Shown: positions 21,972 through 29,266 of the stretch, piece by piece | Numbering within the stretch: position 1 is the stretch's first letter | How the letters are laid out: each line of letters starts with the position of its first letter | Virus record (IMG/VR): IMGVR_UViG_3300002052_000634 | Location: 36,618 to 100,617 of that record | Direction: 5' to 3' (one strand) | DNA: 64,000 nucleotides | Origin: a virus | Translations under genes and position numbers: made by a program | The notes under the pieces: model-generated | The model's database searches: none | What the model was told of the DNA's origin: nothing | Seen by the model: the letters and a program-made list of their open reading frames with translations, nothing else

Positions 21972-22295
21972 ATGAAAAAATTTAAATTTTATTGTCCTAA
22001 TTGTGGTTGGGAAACAATGTTAGAAGAAGATTATTTAGAGCAGGGTGAACGTTGCTCTTTATGTGGAAAAATTTTAGTGTTAGACGAAGATAGCCTTGAT
22101 AATTTGATAGCAGAAGATATAGAAAGAGAACAATTAGAAACTATGCGAGAAAATATACAACGTAGAGGAAACGACGCAACGTGGTATGCTATTGAAAATA
22201 ATATAGACAATCCTTATACCAGAATGATGTTAAGGGGGCAGTTTTTTAGGGCAAGGGGACATTGTCCAGAGAAAGAAAATTATGAACAAATATAA
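21972..22295 (+). CDS. Zinc-ribbon protein, 107 aa
   Basis: CPNCGW and CSLCGK in the first 40 residues form a zinc ribbon; the rest is helical with a basic C-terminus. Its end overlaps the HNH endonuclease gene. Confidence 0.65.
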   Translation: MKKFKFYCPNCGWETMLEEDYLEQGERCSLCGKILVLDEDSLDNLIAEDIEREQLETMRENIQRRGNDATWYAIENNIDNPYTRMMLRGQFFRARGHCPEKENYEQI

Positions 22296-22854
22296 AATTT
22301 ATCAAAAACAATATCGAGAAAATCATAAAGAATATTTTAAAGAATATCAAAAGGAATATCAGAGAAAGAATAAACAAATCCTAAAAAAGAAACAAAAAAG
22401 ATATAGGCTTAAAAATAAAGAGAAAATTAAAATCAATAGAAAAGAATGGGTTAAAAATCATAAATATTATCAACATTATCATGGAGCAAAAAGACGTTGT
22501 AATAATATCAATAATAAAAACTATAAAAATTACGGAGGTAGAGGTATTAGATTTTTGATGACATTGACTGATTTCAAGTATTTATGGTATAGAGATAAAG
22601 CATATAATATGAAACAAGCAAGTATTGACAGAATAGATAATAATGGAAATTATGAATTAAGTAATTGCAAGTTTATAGAATTTACAGAAAATAATAGAAA
22701 AGATAAATGTAAATTAACTAAGTCACAAGTAAAAACGGTAAGAAGATTATATAAAAAAGGAAATATAACGCAAAAACAGCTAGAATTAAAATATAATGTA
22801 ACTAGAGAGGCTATAAAAAATATAATAAATAGAAAGACGTGGAAACATATTTAG
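22282..22854 (+). CDS. HNH homing endonuclease-like protein
   Basis: 190 aa. N-terminus is a Lys/Tyr-rich repeat region, then RRCNNINNKNYKNYGGRGI and SIDRIDNNGNYELSNC, the core of an HNH family seen in free-standing phage homing endonucleases. A helix-turn-helix-like C-terminus follows (QLELKYNVTREAIKNIINR). Such genes copy themselves into cognate sites. It interrupts a run of small genes. Confidence 0.75.
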   Translation: MNKYKIYQKQYRENHKEYFKEYQKEYQRKNKQILKKKQKRYRLKNKEKIKINRKEWVKNHKYYQHYHGAKRRCNNINNKNYKNYGGRGIRFLMTLTDFKYLWYRDKAYNMKQASIDRIDNNGNYELSNCKFIEFTENNRKDKCKLTKSQVKTVRRLYKKGNITQKQLELKYNVTREAIKNIINRKTWKHI

Positions 22855-22862
22855 GAGACGTT

Positions 22863-23045
22863 ATGAATAAATTTAGAGTAGCAATTATGACAGACAAAAA
22901 AGTAATGAGCAAAAATTGTGATACGAGAGAAGAAGTTGACCAATTTATACTCGAAAATGACGCTAAACGGTTTAGGATATTAGATAGAGATTTGAATAGA
23001 GTTATTGAAAGTGATAAGGGAATAATTATAAAGGAGGAAAAATAA
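22863..23045 (+). CDS. Hypothetical protein, 60 aa
   Basis: Start at MNKFRVAIMTDKKVMSKN with GGAG 7-10 nt upstream; a longer in-frame start overlaps the HNH gene. Beta-alpha pattern. Unknown. Confidence 0.55.
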   Translation: MNKFRVAIMTDKKVMSKNCDTREEVDQFILENDAKRFRILDRDLNRVIESDKGIIIKEEK

Positions 23046-23046
23046 C

Positions 23047-23220
23047 ATGGATAAAACTAAACAATTAGATTATATCATTAATAGTTACAAAGGAATAACT
23101 TTACTATTGGAACAAGTAAGAGATAAAAAAATTACACCTGAACAAGCATTAAAATATTCTGATAGATATTTAAGAGACGAAGTTTATAGTGCGTTAGATA
23201 ATGCAGGGTATTTCGAGTAA
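23047..23220 (+). CDS. Hypothetical protein, 57 aa
   Basis: Starts MDKTKQLDYIINSYKGITLL; helical. AAGGAGG upstream. Unknown. Confidence 0.55.
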   Translation: MDKTKQLDYIINSYKGITLLLEQVRDKKITPEQALKYSDRYLRDEVYSALDNAGYFE

Positions 23221-23228
23221 AAATAAAT

Positions 23229-23259
23229 TTGACATAGTAAAGTAGGAATATGGTATATT
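23229..23259 (+). promoter_or_regulatory. Promoter, TTGACA...TATATT with 19-bp spacer
   Basis: TTGACA 23229-23234, TATATT 23254-23259 with TGG before it. Same design as 21849-21879. Confidence 0.55.
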
Positions 23260-23276
23260 ATAATTAAGGAGAAATT

Positions 23277-23438
23277 ATGCAAATAATTTTGTTGAGTTTT
23301 TTAGGATTAACTTTGCTTGTTTTTTGTGTAGTAGACTTATATCATCTAAAACAAATATTAAAAACTTTACGGAGTATAGAGTATTATATAAGCAATATGG
23401 AAGAATTTGAAAGGATTAAATTAAATAATTGGAAATAA
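23277..23438 (+). CDS. Small membrane protein, 53 aa
   Basis: Starts MQIILLSFLGLTLLVFCVVD; one N-terminal transmembrane helix, then a charged tail. AAGGAG upstream. Type unknown. Confidence 0.6.
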   Translation: MQIILLSFLGLTLLVFCVVDLYHLKQILKTLRSIEYYISNMEEFERIKLNNWK

Positions 23439-23439
23439 T

Positions 23440-23556
23440 ATGGGAATATTTCAAGATGTATGTAATTTAATAGAAATGATTTTTAAAAGTATATTTATAT
23501 TTACAGCATGGTTGTGTATGATTAAATATTTAACAAAAGATGACTTGACACAGTAA
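23440..23556 (+). CDS. Small membrane protein, 38 aa
   Basis: Starts MGIFQDVCNLIEMIFKSIFI; one hydrophobic helix. ATG one base after the previous stop. Its last codons contain the next -35 box. Confidence 0.5.
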   Translation: MGIFQDVCNLIEMIFKSIFIFTAWLCMIKYLTKDDLTQ

Positions 23557-23574
23557 ATAATAATATGATATAAT
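23545..23574 (+). promoter_or_regulatory. Promoter, TTGACA-N18-TATAAT, extended -10
   Basis: TTGACA 23545-23550, TATAAT 23569-23574 preceded by TGA. Confidence 0.75.
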
Positions 23575-23593
23575 AAAAACAAAGGAGAATAAA

Positions 23594-23965
23594 ATGAAAT
23601 ATAAAGTAGCGGATTTACAAATTAATGGAAGATATTTCAATGACGGACACATATTTGACGGTATAGAAGAAGTAGCCGACCACCTGATAGATTATCATAG
23701 CGTAGATTTTTCTGGTGCTGATGAAAACGATAATGAATTAGAAATTGAAGAATATTTAAAACATTATGGAATAATTACGCCAGAACAAAGACTTAATTGG
23801 GTATTAGAATATGGACAATGGGAGCTTGAAGAAGTGCCTGACTATGATAAAATAAGAGACATAATTGATAATTTCATAATATATGTTACTAGCAATGATG
23901 AATATAGAGAAGAATTAAGAGAAGCATTGGATATGTATTTGGAAGAAGGAGAACCGTTTTTTTAA
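23594..23965 (+). CDS. Hypothetical acidic protein, 123 aa
   Basis: Starts MKYKVADLQINGRYFNDGHI; strongly acidic C-terminal half. No domain recognised. Good AAAGGAG site. Acidity might suggest DNA mimicry, but nothing specific supports it. Confidence 0.6.
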   Translation: MKYKVADLQINGRYFNDGHIFDGIEEVADHLIDYHSVDFSGADENDNELEIEEYLKHYGIITPEQRLNWVLEYGQWELEEVPDYDKIRDIIDNFIIYVTSNDEYREELREALDMYLEEGEPFF

Positions 23966-23979
23966 ATTAGGAGGATAAT

Positions 23980-24228
23980 ATGAAGAAAATTTTACTATTA
24001 ACGTGGTTAATATTGTTGACTATTGTTGCATTAGCTTTTGCTAATCCTATTTGTGACAGATGTGGACACGAAATGACTAGAGTGCCATGTGAAATAGGAG
24101 ACTTATATATTTGCAGGGATTGTGCGAAAGATATTATTGTTGACGTGGAAATTGAAGATGATACGAGAGAGAAAATAGATGAAAAGAATAAAGAAAGGAA
24201 AAATTATGAAAATATCGAGAAAAATTGA
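23980..24228 (+). CDS. Exported zinc-binding protein, 82 aa
   Basis: N-terminal signal peptide MKKILLLTWLILLTIVALAF followed by ANP (probable cleavage after AFA), then CDRCGHEMTRVPC and CRDC cysteines. A zinc-ribbon protein sent to the membrane or periplasm is unusual. The charged tail overlaps the next gene. Confidence 0.6.
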   Translation: MKKILLLTWLILLTIVALAFANPICDRCGHEMTRVPCEIGDLYICRDCAKDIIVDVEIEDDTREKIDEKNKERKNYENIEKN

Positions 24229-24415
24229 TTGTCCTTATTGTGGAGTTGGAATAGTATATCATAATATAAACTTGGCGTATTTAGGCGAACAAGAAAAAGT
24301 TTTAACTTGCAATCTTGATGAGGAAGGTTGTGACAGGACTTTTGTGATAAAACTTAAACCTTCTTTAAATATCGAAGTAGGGAGAATAGAATATGACAGT
24401 CAGAAAACTACTTAA
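24206..24415 (+). CDS. Small Cys protein, 69 aa
   Basis: Start MKISRKIDCPYCGVGIVYHN with AAAGGA upstream; CPYC plus CNLDEEGC give a probable zinc site. A beta-rich fold is likely. Confidence 0.6.
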   Translation: MKISRKIDCPYCGVGIVYHNINLAYLGEQEKVLTCNLDEEGCDRTFVIKLKPSLNIEVGRIEYDSQKTT

Positions 24416-24545
24416 AAAATATCAGCGAATTCAAAAGGACGGATTTGAAATGGTTATTGTTCATCAAGTAGTAAATGACCTTTATCAAATAGTTAGAGAA
24501 TTAGATTATAAAAAGTATAAAAGGAGAGAAAGATATGGCAAATAG
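24393..24545 (+). CDS. Hypothetical protein, 50 aa
   Basis: Starts MTVRKLLKKYQRIQKDGFEM; amphipathic helices with basic tail. GGGAG upstream inside the previous gene. Confidence 0.55.
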   Translation: MTVRKLLKKYQRIQKDGFEMVIVHQVVNDLYQIVRELDYKKYKRRERYGK

Positions 24546-24675
24546 AAAGAAAAGAATAGGTTGGCAATTACTTCCTTTAAACAAAAGATTAACATTTGCA
24601 CAAAAAAAGAAACGTATTAAAAAAATAAATAGACGTAAAGAAAAATACGAATATCAAGAAAAGAAAGGGGAATAA
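24535..24675 (+). CDS. Small very basic protein, 46 aa
   Basis: Starts MANRKKRIGWQLLPLNKRLT; about one third Lys/Arg. AAAGGAGAG upstream. Likely nucleic-acid binding. Confidence 0.55.
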   Translation: MANRKKRIGWQLLPLNKRLTFAQKKKRIKKINRRKEKYEYQEKKGE

Positions 24676-24676
24676 T

Positions 24677-24856
24677 ATGATTAAACATGAAATAATTAAC
24701 AAAACAGAAGGGCATATAATAATTTATGCGAATGAACCTATCAGATTTGAAATATTAAAAGGGGCAGATAGTGGTTATTTAGTGTATGGATATAAAGGAA
24801 CAAAAATTAATAAAGAACAAGAGCCAGATTTTATTTACGACACTTTGCAAGATTAA
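24677..24856 (+). CDS. Hypothetical protein, 59 aa
   Basis: Starts MIKHEIINKTEGHIIIYANE; beta-rich. Starts one base after the previous stop. Unknown. Confidence 0.55.
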   Translation: MIKHEIINKTEGHIIIYANEPIRFEILKGADSGYLVYGYKGTKINKEQEPDFIYDTLQD

Positions 24857-24857
24857 T

Positions 24858-24887
24858 TTGACATAGAAAAGAATAATAGGATATAAT
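24858..24887 (+). promoter_or_regulatory. Promoter, TTGACA-N18-TATAAT
   Basis: TTGACA 24858-24863, TATAAT 24882-24887. Drives the block from 24922. Confidence 0.7.
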
Positions 24888-24921
24888 ATAAATAGGAATA
24901 AAGAAATAAAAGAGGTAATAA

Positions 24922-25158
24922 ATGCTAACAAAAGAAAAATTATTAAAAAAATTAGATAGATTTTTACCTGATACTGTTTTGGAATTAGTAAATTCTGGCG
25001 GTCATCTTTGTCTAATTATATTAGAAAGTGGAAAAGTATTATATAACACGAAAACAGAAATTTTAGGGTATAAATGTCCAAATAATTCAATGATATGTAA
25101 TCAGCAATATGCGTGTGACGCTTGTCCATATAATGAAGATTTAAAAAAGGAGAAATAA
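24922..25158 (+). CDS. Hypothetical protein with C-terminal CxxC module, 78 aa
   Basis: C-terminus KCPNNSMICNQQYACDACPY closely matches the tail of the DnaQ-like exonuclease at 38778-39449. This suggests a mobile four-Cys zinc module shared by two phage proteins. The N-terminal 50 residues are of unknown type. Confidence 0.65.
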   Translation: MLTKEKLLKKLDRFLPDTVLELVNSGGHLCLIILESGKVLYNTKTEILGYKCPNNSMICNQQYACDACPYNEDLKKEK

Positions 25159-25160
25159 TT

Positions 25161-25409
25161 ATGAAATATCCAGAACATGAAAAATTGCAAAAAATACAAG
25201 ATAAATCTCAAACTATTGGAGAATTTTTAGATTGGTTAGGATATGAACATGAATATTTTATTTGTGAAAAATCTGGAAAATATCAAGAATGGTATCCTAT
25301 TTCACAAAATCATCAAAAATTACTGGCACAATATTTTGATATTAATTTAGATAAATTAGAACAAGAGAAAAAACAAATGTTAGAAGCATTAAAAAATGAG
25401 AGACGTTGA
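25161..25409 (+). CDS. Conserved small phage protein, 82 aa
   Basis: Starts MKYPEHEKLQKIQDKSQTIG; contains FLDWLGYEHEYFI and an NxLLAQYFDID-like helix, a pattern common in phage proteins of unknown role. GGAG upstream. Confidence 0.65.
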   Translation: MKYPEHEKLQKIQDKSQTIGEFLDWLGYEHEYFICEKSGKYQEWYPISQNHQKLLAQYFDINLDKLEQEKKQMLEALKNERR

Positions 25410-25560
25410 ATTATTAGAAATTTTATATGGATTGGGTTGTCAAGGGGATAAAATAGCCTCTAATTATTATAACAGTTTAATTATGCCAAATTCACGATTT
25501 ACTTATGAAGAATATAAAACATTGAGAAAAATGGCAGAAAGGTATATTAATGAGACTTAA
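25396..25560 (+). CDS. Hypothetical protein, 54 aa
   Basis: Starts MRDVELLEILYGLGCQGDKI; helical. Overlaps neighbours by 11-14 bases on each side, indicating coupled translation. Confidence 0.55.
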   Translation: MRDVELLEILYGLGCQGDKIASNYYNSLIMPNSRFTYEEYKTLRKMAERYINET

Positions 25561-25753
25561 AACTTATTTAATTTGGGATTACAAAAATAGTAAAGTTACT
25601 TTTCAAGATGATTTGCCAGTTACTCATGCGGGAATAGAAATAGGGAAAATAATTAATGTAAAATTTAGTAAATTAACTGGTGTAGCAAAAATAGAAATGA
25701 AAATTTATGATAATAACGTGAAAAGAGTTAAACAATTATTGGAAAAAAAATAA
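25550..25753 (+). CDS. Hypothetical protein, 67 aa
   Basis: Starts MRLKTYLIWDYKNSKVTFQD; beta-rich. Ends overlapping the next ATG. Unknown. Confidence 0.55.
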   Translation: MRLKTYLIWDYKNSKVTFQDDLPVTHAGIEIGKIINVKFSKLTGVAKIEMKIYDNNVKRVKQLLEKK

Positions 25754-26331
25754 TGTTTACTTTTATTTATGCAAGACATAAAATACACCCAAAAGTAGAT
25801 AAATTACATGAACAATGGTATTTATTAATAGATTCAATACTCTCTTTTAATCAATTTATAGATAGAAGAAGTAAATTATTAGTCCAAAAATATTGGAATT
25901 TGAAAACCCGAAATAAAACTTTTGTTGGACATTTATCTGATACCGATGAAATACTTATCGAAACTGTTATGGAAAATAGACCTTTAAGAAAAACAATAGT
26001 AGATGACTGTACTACTTTAGATACTTTATTAGAAGGCTATTTTAATATATTTTTAAGAGAAGGTAGATTTGTGGTTAGTCCTAATAACGCTTTTAGAAAT
26101 ATTGACAGTAGTTTTAAAATTTTAAATAAAATAGAAAGAGAAGAATTAATTTTCCCAATTACTTCTGAGAAAGATATTCGTATATTAAAATGGAACAATG
26201 GAATTCACTATTACGCAAAGATAGGAAATCAGGACGTTATTTGGAATAGAAAACAAAAATGGAATAGCCATGAGGAAGCTTATGCCTGTGCTAATTTTTA
26301 TCTAAATAATTTATTAAAGGAGAATAAATGA
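25753..26331 (+). CDS. Hypothetical protein, 192 aa
   Basis: Starts MFTFIYARHKIHPKVDKLHE; contains ERPLRKTIVDDCTTLD-like alpha segments and a C-terminal HYYAKIGNQDVIW beta pair. No family recognised. One of the larger unknowns in the block. Confidence 0.65.
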   Translation: MFTFIYARHKIHPKVDKLHEQWYLLIDSILSFNQFIDRRSKLLVQKYWNLKTRNKTFVGHLSDTDEILIETVMENRPLRKTIVDDCTTLDTLLEGYFNIFLREGRFVVSPNNAFRNIDSSFKILNKIEREELIFPITSEKDIRILKWNNGIHYYAKIGNQDVIWNRKQKWNSHEEAYACANFYLNNLLKENK

Positions 26332-26525
26332 CAAAACCGAAACTAAATAAATGGAAAATTGAAATAGAAGTTATAGATAAAGGAGACCCTTTACTCTCTA
26401 ATATTTTAACTAATAAAAGAGACCGATATTATATAACTAAACGAGATATAAAAAATGATTTAAACTATTTTTTTAGAAAGATGAACCCATATTACAAAAT
26501 CAAGAACATCAGGAAAATAATATGA
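26328..26525 (+). CDS. Hypothetical protein, 65 aa
   Basis: Starts MTKPKLNKWKIEIEVIDKGD; basic C-terminus. ATGA overlaps at both ends. Unknown. Confidence 0.55.
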   Translation: MTKPKLNKWKIEIEVIDKGDPLLSNILTNKRDRYYITKRDIKNDLNYFFRKMNPYYKIKNIRKII

Positions 26526-26695
26526 AATACGAGCTATATAAATATTTTGAAAGTAGATGTAATTACTTAGAAGCACAAAATCAAGCGTTAATTGATTTTA
26601 TATGTGCTTTTATTAGAAACGACTTGCCTAAAGATTGGGTAGCTGATAATTGGATTAAAAAACGAACAGAACAATATCTAAAAAATAAATATTAA
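26522..26695 (+). CDS. Hypothetical protein, 57 aa
   Basis: Starts MKYELYKYFESRCNYLEAQN; helical. ATG overlaps the preceding stop. Unknown. Confidence 0.55.
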   Translation: MKYELYKYFESRCNYLEAQNQALIDFICAFIRNDLPKDWVADNWIKKRTEQYLKNKY

Positions 26696-26696
26696 C

Positions 26697-26948
26697 ATGA
26701 ACAAATGTAAAAAATGTAATAATCAATTAGTAATAATCCCTCCTACTGAACGATTGCAGGGGAAAGCTAAGGGGGATTTTTGGTGTAGAAATTGCCAGAA
26801 ATACTTTGATAAAGACGAAATAAAAACAGAGCCAGATTATATAACTCTCTGTCCTTATTGTAAAAAATATTTGGCAGATTGCGGATATATTTTTTGTTAT
26901 CATTGTGGAGAAAAATTAAAAAACCGATTAATAAAGGAGGTATTATGA
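26697..26948 (+). CDS. Double zinc-ribbon protein, 83 aa
   Basis: Cys pairs CKKC/CRNC and CPYC/CYHCG give two predicted zinc ribbons in series. ATGA overlap with the next gene. Possible adaptor for nucleic acid or protein. Confidence 0.65.
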   Translation: MNKCKKCNNQLVIIPPTERLQGKAKGDFWCRNCQKYFDKDEIKTEPDYITLCPYCKKYLADCGYIFCYHCGEKLKNRLIKEVL

Positions 26949-27688
26949 TTAGAGTATTTTTTATAGGAATAATTGTAGCAATTTGTCTCTTTTTTGTTTC
27001 TTTATTTGCTTATGGAGAAGATTATTTAGATAATTATGGATTTTATCAATTCACCGACGAGAAATCTGCAAAAGATTATTTAATTGATAAAGAAATAGAT
27101 TACATTTATGACTATGAATATCCGAGTAAAAATGCAGGAGGAGAATATATACCTAGAGGAGATTATTATATTCCTATAAGATATTGGGATTGTAATGGAA
27201 GTAGAGTTGTTGATGAGGATTATATTGCAATAAAAGATTTTATGAATATTCCTTCTGACTATGATGAAAGACAAGATATTACTATAAATAATAATACCTC
27301 TATATTAAACGACCATAACAACATACTAAATAATCATTCTTCAAGATTAGATAATCACGAAAATCGATTAGATAGCTTAGAGGACACTCAATTTAATTTA
27401 ATGGGAGAAGTTAATATCTTGCAAGGAAAACGTTGGAAATTTGGAGCGTATGGTAAATATAATCTAAACAGAAACGTAACTTCGGAAGTTGGTCTTAAAA
27501 TTACAATAGATTTAGATAAATCTTGGAGTGTTAAGGAATTAGAGAAAGTTAATAAGAGATTAGAGGCACTAGAGTCAAAATTGAATAGACATAATATCAA
27601 GACCGAAACGGTAAAGACAGGCGACAAAACTTGGAGTATTAGAATTAAGGACAAGACCGACGCTATGAAAGTTATCAAGAGGTTTTAA
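26945..27688 (+). CDS. Exported coiled-coil protein with YadA-like C-terminal region
   Basis: 247 aa from ATG 26945 (AGGAGG upstream). Signal peptide MIRVFFIGIIVAICLFFVSL to about residue 21. Then a hydrophilic head and heptad-like repeats (ILNDHNNILNNHSSRLDNHE), then KFGAYGKYNLNRNVTSEVGL, a beta-strand pattern like small outer-membrane barrels, then another coiled coil. This layout suggests a trimeric surface or envelope protein and a diderm host. It is followed 2 bases later by the GGDEF gene. Confidence 0.55.
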   Translation: MIRVFFIGIIVAICLFFVSLFAYGEDYLDNYGFYQFTDEKSAKDYLIDKEIDYIYDYEYPSKNAGGEYIPRGDYYIPIRYWDCNGSRVVDEDYIAIKDFMNIPSDYDERQDITINNNTSILNDHNNILNNHSSRLDNHENRLDSLEDTQFNLMGEVNILQGKRWKFGAYGKYNLNRNVTSEVGLKITIDLDKSWSVKELEKVNKRLEALESKLNRHNIKTETVKTGDKTWSIRIKDKTDAMKVIKRF

Positions 27689-27689
27689 T

Positions 27690-28208
27690 ATGCCAACTGG
27701 ATATGGAGAAGCAATATACTTATCAGAATTAGAGGCAAAAGTTGAACGACTTGAAGCAGAGGTTAAGAAGTATAAACGTTTGTCTCTAAAAGACCCTCTC
27801 ACGAATTTATGGAACGAAAGAAAACTGAAAGAAGATTTAAAACGTTATGTTGAAATTCAGAAAAGGTCAGAAATAAAATTTACTGTTGCTCTGATAGATA
27901 TAGATAATTTTAAACAATATAATGATAAATACGGACATGAATATGGAAATAAAATTTTAAAACAAGTAGCTAAAGTATTGAAAAATTCTATAAGAAAATA
28001 TGAAAATGTTTATCGAATAGGAGGAGGGGCTGATGAATTTATAATAATATTATCTCACAGTAACAATCCTTTATTTGTAATTGAACGAATAATAGACCGA
28101 TTATTAAAAAAAGATATTAATTGTAGTATAGGGTATGCTACTTTAGATAAAGATATATTAAAAACAATAGACGAAAGAATGTATGACTTTAAACAAAAAA
28201 AGAAATGA
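27690..28208 (+). CDS. GGDEF-domain protein (diguanylate cyclase-like)
   Basis: 172 aa. N-terminal coiled coil (residues 12-30), then a GGDEF domain: DPLTNLWNERKL, metal site ALIDIDNFKQYNDKYGHEYG (D70, D72), and the signature RIGGGADEF at 109-117. That signature has two extra residues (GG-GA-DEF) compared with canonical GG[DE]EF. Fold and metal residues are intact, so nucleotide cyclase activity is possible but altered substrate or loss of activity must be considered. A phage-borne GGDEF could change host c-di-GMP or feed a defence or counter-defence signal. It is co-translated with the exported coiled-coil gene. Confidence 0.8.
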   Translation: MPTGYGEAIYLSELEAKVERLEAEVKKYKRLSLKDPLTNLWNERKLKEDLKRYVEIQKRSEIKFTVALIDIDNFKQYNDKYGHEYGNKILKQVAKVLKNSIRKYENVYRIGGGADEFIIILSHSNNPLFVIERIIDRLLKKDINCSIGYATLDKDILKTIDERMYDFKQKKK

Positions 28209-28455
28209 AATTTGTGGAATATGCAAATTACCTATCCATGAAACAAATTTGCATAAAATTAGCAAAGGGTATGTTCATTATATCTGTTGGTTACAATTTG
28301 AACAGAAAATTGATAATATGATAAAAGAAGATATAAAAAAACGCAGACCTATTATGTGGCTTAAAGCCATTGGAATATCAATAATTATTAATTTCTTTTT
28401 ATGGTGGGCTATATTGGAATTAATTAAACGAGCAATTAATATTTGGGGAGGATAA
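28183..28455 (+). CDS. Membrane protein with N-terminal Cys cluster, 90 aa
   Basis: CGICKLPIHETNLH and HYICW form a possible LIM-like zinc site; residues 61-85 are a transmembrane helix. Overlaps the GGDEF gene end by 26 bases, so the pair may work together at the membrane. Confidence 0.55.
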   Translation: MTLNKKRNEICGICKLPIHETNLHKISKGYVHYICWLQFEQKIDNMIKEDIKKRRPIMWLKAIGISIIINFFLWWAILELIKRAINIWGG

Positions 28456-28456
28456 T

Positions 28457-28570
28457 ATGAGTAATAGAAAAAGATTAACGCATAATACTCGTATAGCTAA
28501 ACGTAAGAGACGCAGGAAACAACGTAAAAGATTAGGATTGCGTAGAGGAAGAAAGCACTTGACAAAGTAA
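28457..28570 (+). CDS. Tiny Arg/Lys-rich protein, 37 aa
   Basis: Starts MSNRKRLTHNTRIAKRKRRR; more than half basic residues, like a short ribosomal-protein tail. AGGAGG upstream. Likely nucleic-acid binding. Its end overlaps the next -35 box. Confidence 0.55.
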   Translation: MSNRKRLTHNTRIAKRKRRRKQRKRLGLRRGRKHLTK

Positions 28571-28588
28571 GTTATAATATGATATACT
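28559..28588 (+). promoter_or_regulatory. Promoter, TTGACA-N18-TATACT, extended -10
   Basis: TTGACA 28559-28564, TATACT 28583-28588 with TGA before it. Followed by AGGAGG and the TTG-start gene at 28606. Confidence 0.75.
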
Positions 28589-28605
28589 AGAAGTAGGAGG
28601 ATATT

Positions 28606-29082
28606 TTGCAAACATTTTTACCTTATTCCGATTTTAATAAAACTGCTAAATGCTTAGATTATAAACGTCTCGGAAAGCAACGTGTCGAAACGTGGCAAAT
28701 ATATAAAGCATTAACAGAAGAAGAATATGGGTGGAAAAATCATCCTATTGTTCGGATGTGGAAAGGATATGAAACCACTCTTTTATGTTATGGAATGGTA
28801 ATATGTAAAGAATGGATTTCAAGAGGATATAAAGACAATATGTTTAGCAAATTTCTATTAGAATATATGACATTACAAAAATTAGATGTAGTTTATGAAC
28901 TTTTAAAATATTTAAATAATTTCGGAAAATGTTTAAAATATCCTTCATGGCTCGGCAATAAAAAATTTCACGCTAGTCATAGGTCAAATTTATTACGTAA
29001 GAATAAAGAGTATTATTCTCAATTTGATTGGACAGAACCTGATAATTTACCGTATGTGTGGATAACAGGAGATAAAAAATGA
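28606..29082 (+). CDS. Pyrimidine dimer DNA glycosylase-like protein, TTG start
   Basis: 158 aa. The N-terminus MQTFLPYSDFNKTAKCLDYK then RLGKQRVETWQI and HPIVRMWKGYE match a bacterial/phage family annotated as pyrimidine-dimer DNA glycosylase (MSMEG_6728-like). Initiation at TTG 28606 is strongly supported by GGAGG 6 nt upstream and by the family start. Role in UV repair is inferred from family annotation. Confidence 0.7.
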   Translation: MQTFLPYSDFNKTAKCLDYKRLGKQRVETWQIYKALTEEEYGWKNHPIVRMWKGYETTLLCYGMVICKEWISRGYKDNMFSKFLLEYMTLQKLDVVYELLKYLNNFGKCLKYPSWLGNKKFHASHRSNLLRKNKEYYSQFDWTEPDNLPYVWITGDKK

Positions 29083-29228
29083 AAGTCCAATTAAGATATA
29101 AAATGAATGGGCAATTATATGGATTAAAACAAAATATATCTATAAAAGAAGCAAAAAAATTATATAATAAAAGATTACAAAACAATCCTAACATTAAAGA
29201 AGTTTATTTAATTAGATTTGACGGTTAG
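29079..29228 (+). CDS. Hypothetical protein, 49 aa
   Basis: Starts MKVQLRYKMNGQLYGLKQNI; alpha/beta. ATGA overlap with the glycosylase gene. Unknown. Confidence 0.55.
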   Translation: MKVQLRYKMNGQLYGLKQNISIKEAKKLYNKRLQNNPNIKEVYLIRFDG

Positions 29229-29266
29229 AAATGGATAAGATATAAAACCTTAAAGGGTTAAATAAT

